Counted from the stretch's first letter, positions 1-9,823 are shown. The stretch: DNA of 64,000 nucleotides from Pedobacter cryoconitis (GCA_019352875.1 JAAAFW010000006.1:125354-189353), one strand, 5' to 3'. Translations and numbers: made by a program. The notes: generated by a model from the sequence alone, not told the origin.

Positions 1-965
1 AGGGGACAGGGAATGGCCATATCAGCCGGGCAAGGGAGATTATCCCTGTGTTGCAGCAGTATGGAGAGGTAAATCTGTTAATCAGCGGCACACAGGCCGA
101 TGTGAAACTAACTCAACCTGTACGGCATCAGCTGCATGGATTTAGCTTTATTTTCGGAAAAAAGGGCGGGGTTGATCATTTTGCGACATGGAAGCAGATG
201 AATCTTCCGCGTCTGGTTAAGGATATGCGCAGTATTCCGCTTAAGGATTATGATCTGGTGCTGAATGATTTTGAGCCGGTGACAGCATGGGCATGCAGAT
301 TGAAGGGGATTAACAGTGTGGCTTTAAGTCATCAGGCATCGTTCTTTTCGCCACTTGTTCCGAAGGCAACAGGGGCGGGCTGGGAAAAAATGATTCTTAA
401 ATATTATGCACCGGCAACCAGGCATATCGGGTTCCATTTCGAGCCTTACGATGATTTTATTCATACTCCGGTGATCCGGAAAGCAATCAGAGAGCTCACA
501 ATAACCAATGTGGGACATTATACAGTTTACCTGCCGTCAATGGATGAAAAGCATCTGTTACCGTTACTGCACCAGTTTGCGGATCAGCAATGGCATGTGT
601 TCTCTAAACACAGCCGTCAGGAGTATATGAGCGCCAACGTATGGGTACGGCCGGTTCATCATGACCAGTTTAATGCGAGTCTGGCTTCCTCTGCCGGACT
701 ACTAACCGGAGGTGGTTTTGAGGGACCATCTGAAGCGCTGTTTCTAGGAAAAAAGCTACTTGTTGTTCCGATGAAATCCCAGTACGAACAACATTGTAAT
801 GCATTTGCACTGGAGAAAATGGGCTTCCCTGTAATCTGGCCTGCTCAGAAGAAATGGGAAGGAATTATACGTTCGTGGCTTGCTATGCCGGCAGGCCGGT
901 GTTATAATTTTCCGGACGAAACATCGGTTGTGATTGACAAACTTGTCAGTTCTTTTGCCAGATAA
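1..965 (+). CDS. Glycosyltransferase (GT28/MGT-like), 5' truncated
   Basis: The frame is open from base 3 and is already coding when the window begins. The first residues read GTGNGHISRAREI, the glycine-rich donor-site loop that opens GT-B glycosyltransferases of the MGT/MurG type, so the GTG at 48 is internal and the true start lies upstream, probably only a few dozen residues away. The C-terminal part has GGFEGPSEALFLGKKLL followed by a QYEQHCNA segment, resembling the UDP-sugar binding C-domain of GT28 enzymes. Acceptor and sugar cannot be told. No signal peptide is visible, so a cytoplasmic or membrane-associated role is likely. The next gene starts 30 bases downstream on the same strand. 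Confidence 0.75.
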   Translation, partial: GTGNGHISRAREIIPVLQQYGEVNLLISGTQADVKLTQPVRHQLHGFSFIFGKKGGVDHFATWKQMNLPRLVKDMRSIPLKDYDLVLNDFEPVTAWACRLKGINSVALSHQASFFSPLVPKATGAGWEKMILKYYAPATRHIGFHFEPYDDFIHTPVIRKAIRELTITNVGHYTVYLPSMDEKHLLPLLHQFADQQWHVFSKHSRQEYMSANVWVRPVHHDQFNASLASSAGLLTGGGFEGPSEALFLGKKLLVVPMKSQYEQHCNAFALEKMGFPVIWPAQKKWEGIIRSWLAMPAGRCYNFPDETSVVIDKLVSSFAR

Positions 966-995
966 ATTTCTTTACTTTGCCAATCTATCAATGGC

Positions 996-1976
996 ATGAT
1001 CAATCAATTCAAAACTTTAAACCCCATAAACCTGTTGCTGCTTTTCGCATATACATTTTTTATGCGGATTGCTTTTTTAATAAATCCACCACCAAGGCTG
1101 AACTTTGAGTTTTTGGAATCGTACACGAAGTTTATGATTCAGATTCCGCTGGGCAGCTCAATGTCTGTGACGGGAAATATCATGCTTGCCGGCATTTTAA
1201 TCTATATCCAGGCAATCTATTTTAACCGGATTGTCAACAATCACCAGCTTCTTGCCAAGCCAAGTTTCTTACCCGCACTGCTTTACATTACCGGTGCAAG
1301 TTTGTTCGATCCTTTTCTTATTCTGAGCCCCGTTCTGATCTGCAACTTTTTGCTGATTCTTGTGATGGATAAATTGCTTAAAATCGGGAAAGCACCGAAT
1401 GCAATCATGCTGATGTTTGACGTTGGACTATTTATCGCAGTTGGGACTTTGATCTATTTTCCTTTCGTAATGATGTTGCTCCTGATCTGGCTGAGTTTAC
1501 TGCTGTACAGAAGTTTTAACTGGAGAGAATGGATCTCCGGACTGGTCGGTTTCCTGAGTATTACGTTCTTTCTGGCCGTCTTTTACTATTGGAACGATAG
1601 TTTAAACATGTTTTATCAGATATGGCTGCCATTAAAAAATAAGTTTCCGTCGGTATTTACCATTCATTATAATGATTACCTGGTACTACTTCCGGTGGTT
1701 ATCATGATGGTTCTTGCCCTTATTCAGCTGAGAGAAAACTTTTTCAGGAGTTTTATCAGTACCAGAAAGGCTTTTCAGATGCTTTTCTTTATGTTTCTGA
1801 TCGCAATTTTAAGCTGTTATACCAAATCGAACTTTAAGCTTTATCATTTTCTGTTATGTGTTCCTCCGGGTGCGGTTTTGCTCGCATATTATTTTTCCAA
1901 TGCTACAAAGCGCTGGTTTTATGAAAGTTTGTTCCTGATACTTGTTATTGCGATCCAATTCTTTTTGTTTGTTTAA
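996..1976 (+). CDS. Polytopic membrane protein, DUF6427-like
   Basis: A 326-residue protein made almost wholly of hydrophobic segments; about nine or ten membrane spans can be counted (around residues 10-30, 60-77, 92-125, 137-174, 178-199, 228-246, 258-275, 282-301 and 309-326). The opening, with FKTLNPINLLLLF and an INPPPRLNFEF loop, matches what I remember of the Bacteroidota family DUF6427, whose function is unknown. The ATG at 991 is followed at once by a stop, so 996 is the start. It follows the glycosyltransferase by 30 bases; a shared envelope role is possible but is only inference from context. Confidence 0.6.
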   Translation: MINQFKTLNPINLLLLFAYTFFMRIAFLINPPPRLNFEFLESYTKFMIQIPLGSSMSVTGNIMLAGILIYIQAIYFNRIVNNHQLLAKPSFLPALLYITGASLFDPFLILSPVLICNFLLILVMDKLLKIGKAPNAIMLMFDVGLFIAVGTLIYFPFVMMLLLIWLSLLLYRSFNWREWISGLVGFLSITFFLAVFYYWNDSLNMFYQIWLPLKNKFPSVFTIHYNDYLVLLPVVIMMVLALIQLRENFFRSFISTRKAFQMLFFMFLIAILSCYTKSNFKLYHFLLCVPPGAVLLAYYFSNATKRWFYESLFLILVIAIQFFLFV

Positions 1977-2083
1977 CCTTTTTTAACAATTTGATACCTT
2001 GAAACTTGGTAAAGATTAATAGCTTTGTAAAATGAAGTTTGGAGTTGTCAATTTCCCGGAGCAGGTTACGTTCATACAGGCTA

Positions 2084-2839
2084 ATGCATAATCTGGTTAT
2101 TGATATAGGCAACACTAATAGTAAATTAGCTGTTTTTAAAGGTAAACTGCTGGTTTTTTTTCAAAGCGTTCCCGAACTGAACAAGGCCACTCTGGCCAGT
2201 TTTATAAAGGAACAAGGCGTAGAATATGCTGCGCTTTCGAGTGTGAGACCTGAGGATCCTGAATTGATCTCGGTTTTAAAAGCCAATACGAAATATCTGC
2301 CTTTTTCGACCCGGCTCAATACCGGTGTCCAGAATCATTACCAGACCCTGTCGACGCTGGGTCAGGACAGGTGGGCTAAAATTATTGCTGTTCATCAGGG
2401 TTTTCCAGGACAGAATTGCCTGGTTATAGATGCAGGAACCTGTATAACCTATGATCTGCTGGATGACCAGGAGAGATATTTTGGAGGAAGTATCAGTTTA
2501 GGAGTACAAATGCGTTTTCAGGCTCTTCACCACTTTACAGGTAAATTGCCTTTAGTGGGCTGGAATAGGGAAATTCAGCATATCCCGGATGGGATAAGCA
2601 CTGATACTGCCATTACCAATGGCGTATTGCAAGGAGTGGTAAATGAAGTAGAGGGCTTTATTGCCCTGCATAATAATAAACATAAAAACCTGAAGGTTGT
2701 GATTACAGGAGGAGATGCCGCATTTTTGCTTGATCAGTTAAAAAACAGCATTTATGCATCTCAAATTAGTCATGATCCCTATCTGGTATTAAAAGGATTA
2801 AACGAAGTCATTGCATTCGAATATGTACAAAAAGATTAA
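2084..2839 (+). CDS. coaX: Type III pantothenate kinase
   Basis: Phosphorylates pantothenate with ATP, the first committed step of coenzyme A synthesis, in the cytosol. The ASKHA-type phosphate motif DIGNTNSKLAVF sits at residues 5-16. The second motif GQDRWAKI lies near residue 90 and the DAGTCITYD motif near residue 117, all diagnostic of CoaX rather than of PanK I or II. At 251 residues it is of normal length. The frame stays open upstream to a TTG at 2039, but ATG 2084 places DIGNT where the family has it, so I take that start. It overlaps the next gene by 17 bases. Confidence 0.93.
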   Translation: MHNLVIDIGNTNSKLAVFKGKLLVFFQSVPELNKATLASFIKEQGVEYAALSSVRPEDPELISVLKANTKYLPFSTRLNTGVQNHYQTLSTLGQDRWAKIIAVHQGFPGQNCLVIDAGTCITYDLLDDQERYFGGSISLGVQMRFQALHHFTGKLPLVGWNREIQHIPDGISTDTAITNGVLQGVVNEVEGFIALHNNKHKNLKVVITGGDAAFLLDQLKNSIYASQISHDPYLVLKGLNEVIAFEYVQKD

Positions 2840-4139
2840 TTATATCACTGCAGTTTTAGTTCTGCTGGCCAGCATTTCTGTAAATGCACAAATTACTAGT
2901 CAGTCGCCTTATTCAAGGTTTGGAATTGGTAATCTCATGGGTTCTCCACTTCCGCAGTTTCGGGCTATGGGAGGAGTATCTACGGCTATCAATAAACCAA
3001 CAGGCTACAACAATATCAACGTACAGAATCCAGCGTCTTACGGTGGAATACGGTTAACGACAATTGATGTAGGTTTAGCAGGAAGTATTGTTAATCTGTC
3101 CAGAGGATCTGACAAAAGCAGTTCTTTTAATGGAACCCTTAGTCATTTGACGATTGCAATGCCAATTACTAAAAAGTCGGCCATGAGTTTTGGTGTAATG
3201 CCGTATTCTCAGGTTGGGTATGATTTCGCAGAAAAAGGAACAATTTCAAGTGGTTCCAATACAGGAAACCCGGCTACGCAAAATGTATCAAACATTTATA
3301 CCGGTGAGGGTGGGTTAACAAAAGCTTATATCGGTTATGGTTATCAGATCGGTGATCATTTACGTATCGGAGGTAATGTTGAGTACCTTTTCGGAAATAT
3401 TATCGAGGACAGAAGAGTTGAGTTTGAAGACCCTTTAGCTTTGGCTACCCGTCTGAGAAATGAAAATAGTATCGGAGGGATTAACTTCTCTTATGGTATT
3501 CAGTATGATATCAAATTAAATTCAAAAACATCACTGAACTTCGGTTACTCCGGATCATCGGCAAATGATATTAATTCAACACGCAGTTATGTGGCCTCGA
3601 AATACAGAATAGATGGCCAAAATGGAAACACTACTGTAGAGTTAATCGATTCGTTAAAATCAGGAAAGTCGAGCATGAGAATGCCTTTAACGCATAATTT
3701 TGGTATTGCTTTACAACGTGATAACAAGTGGGTTGTAGGTGCCGATTTCAGGATGGGCAGCTGGTCTAAGTTTAGCTTAAACAGCATTAACCAAGGATTA
3801 GAAGATAGTTACGGCGTTTCAGTCGGTGGTCAGCTTACACCAGACATCACTTCCATCAATAGTTACTTCAAAAGGGTTGATTACCGTTTTGGCTTAAGTT
3901 ATGATAAATCTTATATCAAACTTGCCGATAAAGACGTGAAAGAAATGGCGCTGAGTTTCGGTTTGGGATTGCCTTTGGCAAACGCATTGACGACCCGGGC
4001 TTTCTATAAGGTGAATTTTACAACCGAGATCGGTAAACGTGGCACAATGCAGGCAAATGCTTTGCAGGAGAACTTTATCAATCTGCGTCTTGGATTCACA
4101 CTTAACGATATGTGGTTCAGAAGATTTAAATTTGACTAA
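2823..4139 (+). CDS. Outer membrane protein, porin-like beta-barrel
   Basis: A 438-residue protein with a clear signal peptide (MYKKINYITAVLVLLASISVNAQ), then SQSPYSRFGIGN and FRAMGGVSTA. These are typical of Bacteroidota outer-membrane proteins usually annotated as hypothetical or OMPP1/FadL-like. The remainder alternates short polar and aromatic beta-strand patterns, as expected for a barrel, and ends near aromatic residues. ATG 2823 is chosen because it begins the signal peptide; the in-frame start at 2811 would add four residues. It overlaps coaX by 17 bases and its stop overlaps the lptC start as TAATG, so the three are probably translationally coupled. Substrate unknown. Confidence 0.75.
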   Translation: MYKKINYITAVLVLLASISVNAQITSQSPYSRFGIGNLMGSPLPQFRAMGGVSTAINKPTGYNNINVQNPASYGGIRLTTIDVGLAGSIVNLSRGSDKSSSFNGTLSHLTIAMPITKKSAMSFGVMPYSQVGYDFAEKGTISSGSNTGNPATQNVSNIYTGEGGLTKAYIGYGYQIGDHLRIGGNVEYLFGNIIEDRRVEFEDPLALATRLRNENSIGGINFSYGIQYDIKLNSKTSLNFGYSGSSANDINSTRSYVASKYRIDGQNGNTTVELIDSLKSGKSSMRMPLTHNFGIALQRDNKWVVGADFRMGSWSKFSLNSINQGLEDSYGVSVGGQLTPDITSINSYFKRVDYRFGLSYDKSYIKLADKDVKEMALSFGLGLPLANALTTRAFYKVNFTTEIGKRGTMQANALQENFINLRLGFTLNDMWFRRFKFD

Positions 4140-4711
4140 TGCAAACTGCCGGTATACTTTCCCGATTAGCTATACTGTGCATGATCCCGCTTTTTTTAAG
4201 TTCCTGCAATGAAGACGACTTAAAAAAAGCGGCTAAAATATCCGCAAAAAAAGTTACGCTTACCAGAGACCGTTCCTTAAAGGTAGAAATCACATTCAGT
4301 GATTCTGCTGTAGTAAAAGCTAAAGGCTATGCGCCTGTACTAGATCAGGTTAACCCTTCTGAAGGAAGTAAGTATCAGGAAATGCCCGGAGGTGTTAAAA
4401 TAACATTCTTCGATCCGCTGCAGAAAATTACCGGTACCATCACTTCAGATTATGCTATCCGTAAGGAGACCGAAGGGATTACTATTTTCAAAAAGAATGT
4501 TGTTGTTGTCCGTGAAGATCTGACCTTCAATACCGAAGAACTTACCTGGGACGAACGCAAAAAAAAATACTTCTCTCCACGTGGAATTGTGACCAGGCCA
4601 GATGGTACAATTCTCAATGCAGTTAATTTCAGCGCACCCGAAGATTTCAGCTCTGTAGATTTTGAACAAGGCTCAGGCGAGACCTTCGTTAAGGGCGATC
4701 TGACTCCATAA
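4139..4711 (+). CDS. lptC: LPS export periplasmic protein LptC
   Basis: A 190-residue lipoprotein or membrane-tethered protein with an N-terminal hydrophobic stretch ending in LFLSSC, a lipobox. The body (residues 60-180) shows the OstA/LptC-type beta-jellyroll pattern, including a VKITFFDP strand, a DYAIRKETEGITIF segment and an ELTWDERKKKYFS strand, close to Bacteroidota LptC. LptC hands lipopolysaccharide from the LptBFG transporter to the periplasmic bridge. The TAATG overlap with the preceding outer-membrane protein and the foldase downstream give an envelope-assembly context. The lptB, lptF and lptG genes are not in the window. Confidence 0.8.
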   Translation: MQTAGILSRLAILCMIPLFLSSCNEDDLKKAAKISAKKVTLTRDRSLKVEITFSDSAVVKAKGYAPVLDQVNPSEGSKYQEMPGGVKITFFDPLQKITGTITSDYAIRKETEGITIFKKNVVVVREDLTFNTEELTWDERKKKYFSPRGIVTRPDGTILNAVNFSAPEDFSSVDFEQGSGETFVKGDLTP

Positions 4712-4771
4712 TAGCTGGATTACACAAACCCTATTCCCTTAATTTTTAAATACTTATTCAAATACATTTTA

Positions 4772-4805
4772 TTGTTTTCTTTTTTTGGCAAAAGTTGTAT
4801 CTTGC
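4772..4805 (+). promoter_or_regulatory. Possible promoter of the foldase gene
   Basis: TATCTTGC at 4798-4805 resembles the Bacteroidota -7 element TAnnTTTG with one mismatch. A TTG at 4772-4774 could serve as the -33 element, although the 23-base spacer is longer than the usual 19-21. The 127-base AT-rich gap before ATG 4839 has no other candidate. Confidence 0.3.
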
Positions 4806-4838
4806 GCGCTCTTAAAAAAAATATAAATAATAGATATT

Positions 4839-6935
4839 ATGGGTTTTATGACATTTTTGCGGAATCGCATGGGCATCATCTTAGTTGGCACCATCGGTTT
4901 TGCAATTGTTGCATTTTTAGTCGGTGATGCAATTAACGTAGGTAAGCCATTTTGGGCTGCTTCTCAAAAAGTTGTCGGAACTGTGGATGGTGAAGATATC
5001 AGCATTGACGATTTCGGCCCTAAAGTAGATCAGAATTTACAGCAGTTTAAACAACAATATGGTGGTAGTGCCAATCCTCAAATGACAGCTATGGCTGTTG
5101 ATAATGCGTGGAATGGTGAACTTGCTACGATTTTGCTTTCAAAAGAATACCAGCGTTTAGGACTGGATATTTCTGGTGACGAATTATTTGATCTTTATCA
5201 GGGTAAAAATCCCAGCCCGCTTATTGTTCAGTATTTCGGTAACCCTCAGACAGGTCAGGTAGATCGTGCCGCTGTTATTAACTCATTAAAGCAACAAGCA
5301 TCTAACCCACAGTTAAAGCAACAATGGGATTTATTAGAAGCTGAAATTGAAAAACAAGCTTTACAGCAGAAATATGCTAATCTGGTTAAGAATTCAATTT
5401 ATGTGACCACTCTGGAAGCTAATGACGAATATATCAACAGAAATAAACTGGCAGATTTCAGCTATGTTAACCTGGAATATGCAAGTATCCCGGATGCTTC
5501 TGTGAAACCTACAGATGCAGACTATTCAGCTTATTATAACGATAACAAAAAGAGATTTGACAATCCTGCAGAAACACGTTCATTTGAATATGTGGCTTTC
5601 AGCGTGAACCCTACTAAAGAAGATTCAGCAGCTGTAAAAACTCAGGTAGAGAAATTGGCTACGGATTTCAGAGCTTCTAAAACAGATTCACTGTTTTCAG
5701 CGATCAATTCAGACGTTAAAGTTCCATATTCTTATATCACTAAAGGACAATTAGATCCACAAGTTGATTCGGCAGTATTTTCACTTCCTGCAGGTTCATT
5801 TTACGGACCGGTATTCTCTGGAAGTTCTTATAAAATGGCTAAGATAGAAGATGTACGTTTTTCACCAGATTCAGTAAAAGCAAGTCATATTCTGTTAGAC
5901 GCAGCAAAATTGGGCGGTGTTGATCAGGCGGTAAAAATGGCTGACTCCTTGAAAACACTGGTTCAAAAAGGTGCAGACTTTGCAGCATTAGCTAAAATCT
6001 ATAGCGTAGATGGTTCGAAAGATAAAGGTGGTGAGCTAGGTACTTTCTCAAGAGGTATGATGGTTCCTGAATTTGAGAATGCAGCATTTAATGGCCACAC
6101 AGGTGACCTGAAAGTTGTAACCTCACAATTTGGTGTACACCTTTTGAAAATAGAAAAGCAAATCGGGTCTTCAAAAGTGGCTAAAATCGCTTATATAGAG
6201 AAAAACCTTTCACCAAGCAGCAGAACAAAAGATCAGGCTTATAAAAAAGCATCTGCGTTCCTGAATGCGGTTAAAGGTGATAACTTTAATGCTGAAGCAA
6301 AGAAACAAGGACTTACAGTTAGTGTGGCGGAAAGAATTACAGGTAGTCAGGGTTATGCTCCGGGACTTGATAATCCACGTCAGTTAATCCGTGACGGATT
6401 TGCAGCAAAGAAAGGTGATGTGTTAACTGAAGTATACCAAATGGACAATGCGTTTGTGGTAGCTCATGTTACAGACATTAAACCAAAAGGTATTCTTCCA
6501 TTGGAATCTATTAAAAAGGATATCGAGCCATTGGTTATCAATGCAGTTAAAGCGAACATGTTGAAAGATAAATTAGCTAAGGCTGCTCAGGGCGCTGCCA
6601 ACCTGACTCAGGTTGCACAGAAAGTTGGAAGGACTGTTACACCGGTACAGAATATTGTATTCTCAAACCCTGTAATTCCGGGAGCTGCTCAGGAAAACAA
6701 GCTGGTAGGAACTGTATTTGGTTCACCGGTAAATAAAGTTTCCAAGCCAGTTGATGGTGAGCATGGTGTTTATGTATTCACTGTAAATGGTTTTGCAAAT
6801 CCTGCTCCAATGGGTAATACATTCAAACAGAAAGAAATGATGCTGCAGGCATTGGGACAACGTACTTTAGGTGCGGCTTTCCAGGCTTTACAAGATAAAA
6901 GCGAGATAAAAGACAATAGGGTGAAATTCTATTAA
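4839..6935 (+). CDS. Membrane-anchored peptidyl-prolyl isomerase/foldase (PpiD/SurA type)
   Basis: A 698-residue periplasmic chaperone anchored by one N-terminal membrane helix (residues about 12-32). A SurA_N-like helical region with many Q/N residues follows to about residue 250. One clear parvulin (PPIC) rotamase domain spans roughly residues 345-445, recognised by KASHILLDA, then GADFAALAKIYSVDGS, then KGGELGTFSRGMMVPEFENAAF. A second, degenerate parvulin-like section follows. Organisation and length match the Bacteroidota proteins called SurA N-terminal domain protein or PpiD. It assists folding of outer-membrane and secreted proteins. A hairpin terminator follows the stop directly. Confidence 0.88.
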   Translation: MGFMTFLRNRMGIILVGTIGFAIVAFLVGDAINVGKPFWAASQKVVGTVDGEDISIDDFGPKVDQNLQQFKQQYGGSANPQMTAMAVDNAWNGELATILLSKEYQRLGLDISGDELFDLYQGKNPSPLIVQYFGNPQTGQVDRAAVINSLKQQASNPQLKQQWDLLEAEIEKQALQQKYANLVKNSIYVTTLEANDEYINRNKLADFSYVNLEYASIPDASVKPTDADYSAYYNDNKKRFDNPAETRSFEYVAFSVNPTKEDSAAVKTQVEKLATDFRASKTDSLFSAINSDVKVPYSYITKGQLDPQVDSAVFSLPAGSFYGPVFSGSSYKMAKIEDVRFSPDSVKASHILLDAAKLGGVDQAVKMADSLKTLVQKGADFAALAKIYSVDGSKDKGGELGTFSRGMMVPEFENAAFNGHTGDLKVVTSQFGVHLLKIEKQIGSSKVAKIAYIEKNLSPSSRTKDQAYKKASAFLNAVKGDNFNAEAKKQGLTVSVAERITGSQGYAPGLDNPRQLIRDGFAAKKGDVLTEVYQMDNAFVVAHVTDIKPKGILPLESIKKDIEPLVINAVKANMLKDKLAKAAQGAANLTQVAQKVGRTVTPVQNIVFSNPVIPGAAQENKLVGTVFGSPVNKVSKPVDGEHGVYVFTVNGFANPAPMGNTFKQKEMMLQALGQRTLGAAFQALQDKSEIKDNRVKFY

Positions 6936-6955
6936 TCTTATTTTACGTAATTTTG

Positions 6956-6986
6956 AAACCGGAAGCCTATGCTTCCGGTTTTTTTA
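6956..6986 (+). terminator. Rho-independent terminator after the foldase gene
   Basis: Arms AAACCGGAAGC (6956-6966) and GCTTCCGGTTT (6971-6981) pair perfectly around a four-base loop, and a run of T follows to about 6986. It lies 20 bases after the stop of the foldase gene and 13 bases before the next start, so it separates the two units. Confidence 0.88.
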
Positions 6987-6998
6987 TTTAATAATGTT

Positions 6999-7514
6999 AT
7001 GGAAATTCAGGAAAATATAGTCAACAAAGTTGCTGCCAGTGGATTAATCACACTGAACCTGGAATCATATTATGACCAGGGAGAAAGAATAATCTACGAT
7101 ATAAAAGATAACCTGTTTCATGGTTTGATGTTACGGGAAAAGGATTTCAGGGAGTTTATTAAGACCCATGAGTGGGAAGCTTATAAAGGTAAAAACGTCG
7201 CTGTTATTTGCAGTGCAGATGCGATCGTGCCTACCTGGGCCTATATGCTGCTGGCTACTAAATTAAAGCCTTATGCAAATGAGGTGGTTTTTGGTAATCT
7301 GGAAACCCTGGAAGCCGTATTATTCACCAGGGCCCTTGCGAAAATAGATCTGGAATCTTTCAGGGACGAACGTGTTGTGATCAAAGGCTGTGCCGACGTC
7401 ACAGTTCCGGTTGCCGCCTATGTGGAGATTACAAACCTGCTTACGCCAGTTGTTAAAAGTATCATGTATGGGGAGCCTTGTTCTACCGTACCTGTATTCA
7501 AACGAAAGGCCTGA
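6999..7514 (+). CDS. DUF2480 family protein
   Basis: A 171-residue soluble protein beginning MEIQENIVNKVAASGLITLNL. The pattern KNVAVICSADAIVPTWAYM and the later near-repeat ERVVIKGCADVTVPVAAYVEI are the hallmarks by which I recognise DUF2480, a Bacteroidota family of unknown function. The two CADxxVP(T/V)xAY blocks suggest an internal duplication. The frame is open from 6969, inside the terminator hairpin, so ATG 6999 is the credible start. Another family gene of unknown function (DUF3108) follows after 32 bases. Confidence 0.85.
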   Translation: MEIQENIVNKVAASGLITLNLESYYDQGERIIYDIKDNLFHGLMLREKDFREFIKTHEWEAYKGKNVAVICSADAIVPTWAYMLLATKLKPYANEVVFGNLETLEAVLFTRALAKIDLESFRDERVVIKGCADVTVPVAAYVEITNLLTPVVKSIMYGEPCSTVPVFKRKA

Positions 7515-7546
7515 TGATTTTGGATTGCTTTTTGTTTTACAGAAGT

Positions 7547-8323
7547 ATGAGAAAAATCACCATGCTCTCCATTTTCGTTTTGTTATCCTTTTACGGATTC
7601 TCGCAGGAACTTCCTTTAAAGAATGAACCTGTGTTTCAAGCGGGAGAGGAGCTGGAGTACAAATTACGGTATGGTTTCATTACAGCCGCGGAAGCAACGA
7701 TTAAGGTTTTAAATTCAGATATGAAGTTTGATAACCAACCGGTTTATAATCTGGTTGTGGATGCAAAGACTTCTGGTACATTCGATGTGTTTTACAAAAT
7801 AAGGGATCATTATGATTCTTATATAGATAAAAAGACACTGACTCCGTATTTCTATCAGGAAAATATCAGGGAAGCCTCCTATAAGAGACAAGATAAAGCC
7901 AGGTTTACGCAGGAGACCAAAAAGGTTGTCAGTAACCGGGGCACATTTACAGCTCCGACCAATCAGACATTTGATCTGGTTTCAGCCTATTATTTTGCCC
8001 GCAGTCTTGATATATCCGGTTTAAAAATAGGAGATGAGTTTAAACTAAATTACTTTTTGGGTGATAAGATCAGCAGCCTTACTGTTAAATATGTAGGCAA
8101 AGAAGTTGTAAAAAGTAAGTTAGGTAAAATCCGGTGTCTGAAGTTCAGCCCAAGCATCCAGCCAGGAAGAATATTTAGAAAAGACAGCGCATTATACCTC
8201 TGGATCACAGATGACGGCAACAGGGTCCCTGTAAAGGCGCAGGTTGAGATCTTAGTCGGCGCAGTCACAATGGAAATTAAATCGGCCAAGGGTCTAAAGT
8301 ATCCTTTGGTCCAAGAAAAATAA
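7547..8323 (+). CDS. DUF3108 domain-containing exported protein
   Basis: A 258-residue protein with signal peptide MRKITMLSIFVLLSFYGFSQ, then FQAGEELEYKLRYGFITAAEATI, the characteristic start of DUF3108. The predicted fold is a beta-rich domain in the periplasm or at the outer membrane. The function of the family is not established. ATG 7547 is chosen because it starts the signal peptide; the upstream open frame overlaps the DUF2480 gene. The next gene starts three bases after its stop, so the two are probably co-transcribed. Confidence 0.82.
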   Translation: MRKITMLSIFVLLSFYGFSQELPLKNEPVFQAGEELEYKLRYGFITAAEATIKVLNSDMKFDNQPVYNLVVDAKTSGTFDVFYKIRDHYDSYIDKKTLTPYFYQENIREASYKRQDKARFTQETKKVVSNRGTFTAPTNQTFDLVSAYYFARSLDISGLKIGDEFKLNYFLGDKISSLTVKYVGKEVVKSKLGKIRCLKFSPSIQPGRIFRKDSALYLWITDDGNRVPVKAQVEILVGAVTMEIKSAKGLKYPLVQEK

Positions 8324-8326
8324 ATC

Positions 8327-8893
8327 ATGATAGAAGTACAGAACACTCTGGTTCACGAAGATGTTATCCGCGAAAACTTTGTGTGTAATTTAAATAAATG
8401 CAAAGGTATCTGCTGTGTAGAGGGAGATTCAGGTGCACCATTGGAACATGCAGAGACAGCTATTCTGGAAGAAATTTATCCGAAAATTAAACACCTGCTT
8501 GCCCCTAAAGGCATAGCGGCGATAGAGGAATATGGAACATCGGTTGTAGATTCTGATGGAGATCTGACTACCCCATGCGTAGACGGAAATAAAGAGTGTG
8601 CTTATGTCACTTTTGAAAATGGAATTACTAAATGTGCGATCGAAAAAGCACATGAACAGGGTATTGTAGACTGGCAGAAACCGATTTCCTGTCATCTTTA
8701 TCCGATTCGTGTAACCAGCTATCCGGAATTTGATGTGTTAAATTATGATCGCTGGCATATCTGTTCCGATGCGTGTGTATTTGGACGTGAGCTTAAAGTG
8801 CCGGTATATACTTTTCTGAAAGGACCGCTAATCAGAAAATATGGGGAGGAATGGTATGCTGAACTCGAAAATAGTGTATCTTCAGGCCTATAA
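8327..8893 (+). CDS. DUF3109 family cysteine-cluster protein
   Basis: A 188-residue cytosolic protein rich in cysteines. The cluster VCNLNKCKGICCVEG lies at residues 19-33, with later Cys in TPCVDGNKEC, TKCAIE, ISCHLYP and HICSDACVFG. This arrangement matches DUF3109, related to the YkgJ-type CxxxCxxCC zinc or iron-sulfur cluster proteins. The ISCHLYPIR motif is strongly conserved in that family. Function is unknown; metal binding is inferred from the cysteines. It follows the DUF3108 gene by three bases and precedes rfbA by 16. Confidence 0.85.
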   Translation: MIEVQNTLVHEDVIRENFVCNLNKCKGICCVEGDSGAPLEHAETAILEEIYPKIKHLLAPKGIAAIEEYGTSVVDSDGDLTTPCVDGNKECAYVTFENGITKCAIEKAHEQGIVDWQKPISCHLYPIRVTSYPEFDVLNYDRWHICSDACVFGRELKVPVYTFLKGPLIRKYGEEWYAELENSVSSGL

Positions 8894-8909
8894 CCAAAAC
8901 TAAGACGTC

Positions 8910-9770
8910 TTGAAAGGAATTATATTAGCAGGAGGGAGCGGTACGCGATTGCATCCCCTTACATTAGTTATGAGTAAGCAGATGATGCCTGTTTACGATA
9001 AACCCATGATTTATTATCCATTATCTACCTTGATGCTGGCCGGGATTAAAGAGATATTAATTATTTCTACGCCTCATGATCTGCCTAACTTCGAAAAGCT
9101 ACTGGGAGACGGCAGTGCTTTGGGATGCAAATTCAGTTATGCGGTACAAAAGGAGCCGAATGGACTTGCGCAGGCATTTGTAATTGGGGCAGACTTTATT
9201 GGAACAGATAAAGTAGCGCTGGTACTGGGCGACAATATTTTTTATGGAGACGGAATGACCAGATTACTGCAATCCAGTAGTGATCCCGAGGGCGGAGTCG
9301 TTTTTGCTTACCGCGTTTCTGATCCGGAGAGATATGGAGTAGTGGAGTTTGATGAGCATAAAAATGCAATTTCTATCGAAGAGAAACCAACTGATCCTAA
9401 ATCAGATTACGCAGTGCCCGGATTATATTTTTATGATAATAGCGTAGTAGAAATTGCTAAAAACATAAAGCCATCACCACGTGGTGAATATGAGATTACA
9501 GATGTCAATAAAGTATATCTGGAACAGGGTAAGTTAAAGGTAGGCGTTTTAAGCCGTGGAACAGCCTGGCTGGATACCGGTACATTTGCCTCTCTGATGC
9601 AAGCCGGACAATTTGTACAAGTGATCGAAGAAAGGCAAGGCCTGAAGATCGGATGTATAGAAGAAGTAGCTTACAGAATGGGCTTTATCAGTAAAGAGCA
9701 GTTAATCGCGATAGCAACACCACTGGTGAAAAGTGGATACGGAGCTTATCTGCTGAAACAAGTCAAATAA
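8910..9770 (+). CDS. rfbA: Glucose-1-phosphate thymidylyltransferase
   Basis: Makes dTDP-glucose from dTTP and glucose-1-phosphate, the first step toward dTDP-L-rhamnose and other deoxysugars of surface polysaccharide. The nucleotidyltransferase loop [11 protein letters not shown] is at residues 7-17, followed by [15 protein letters not shown] and [11 protein letters not shown], and at the end [16 protein letters not shown]; all are typical of RmlA. At 286 residues it is full length. The start is TTG at 8910, since no ATG precedes the conserved GIILAGG. The rmlB, rmlC and rmlD genes are not adjacent. Confidence 0.94.
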   Translation: MKGIILAGGSGTRLHPLTLVMSKQMMPVYDKPMIYYPLSTLMLAGIKEILIISTPHDLPNFEKLLGDGSALGCKFSYAVQKEPNGLAQAFVIGADFIGTDKVALVLGDNIFYGDGMTRLLQSSSDPEGGVVFAYRVSDPERYGVVEFDEHKNAISIEEKPTDPKSDYAVPGLYFYDNSVVEIAKNIKPSPRGEYEITDVNKVYLEQGKLKVGVLSRGTAWLDTGTFASLMQAGQFVQVIEERQGLKIGCIEEVAYRMGFISKEQLIAIATPLVKSGYGAYLLKQVK

Positions 9771-9823
9771 AATATAGATGATTCTCCTGATCAGTGCATG
9801 TTCAGGATACAAATAGAAGTACT

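Noticed and set aside
7390..7626. 78-residue frame across the DUF2480/DUF3108 junction
   Set aside because: Overlaps both real genes in another frame and lacks protein character.
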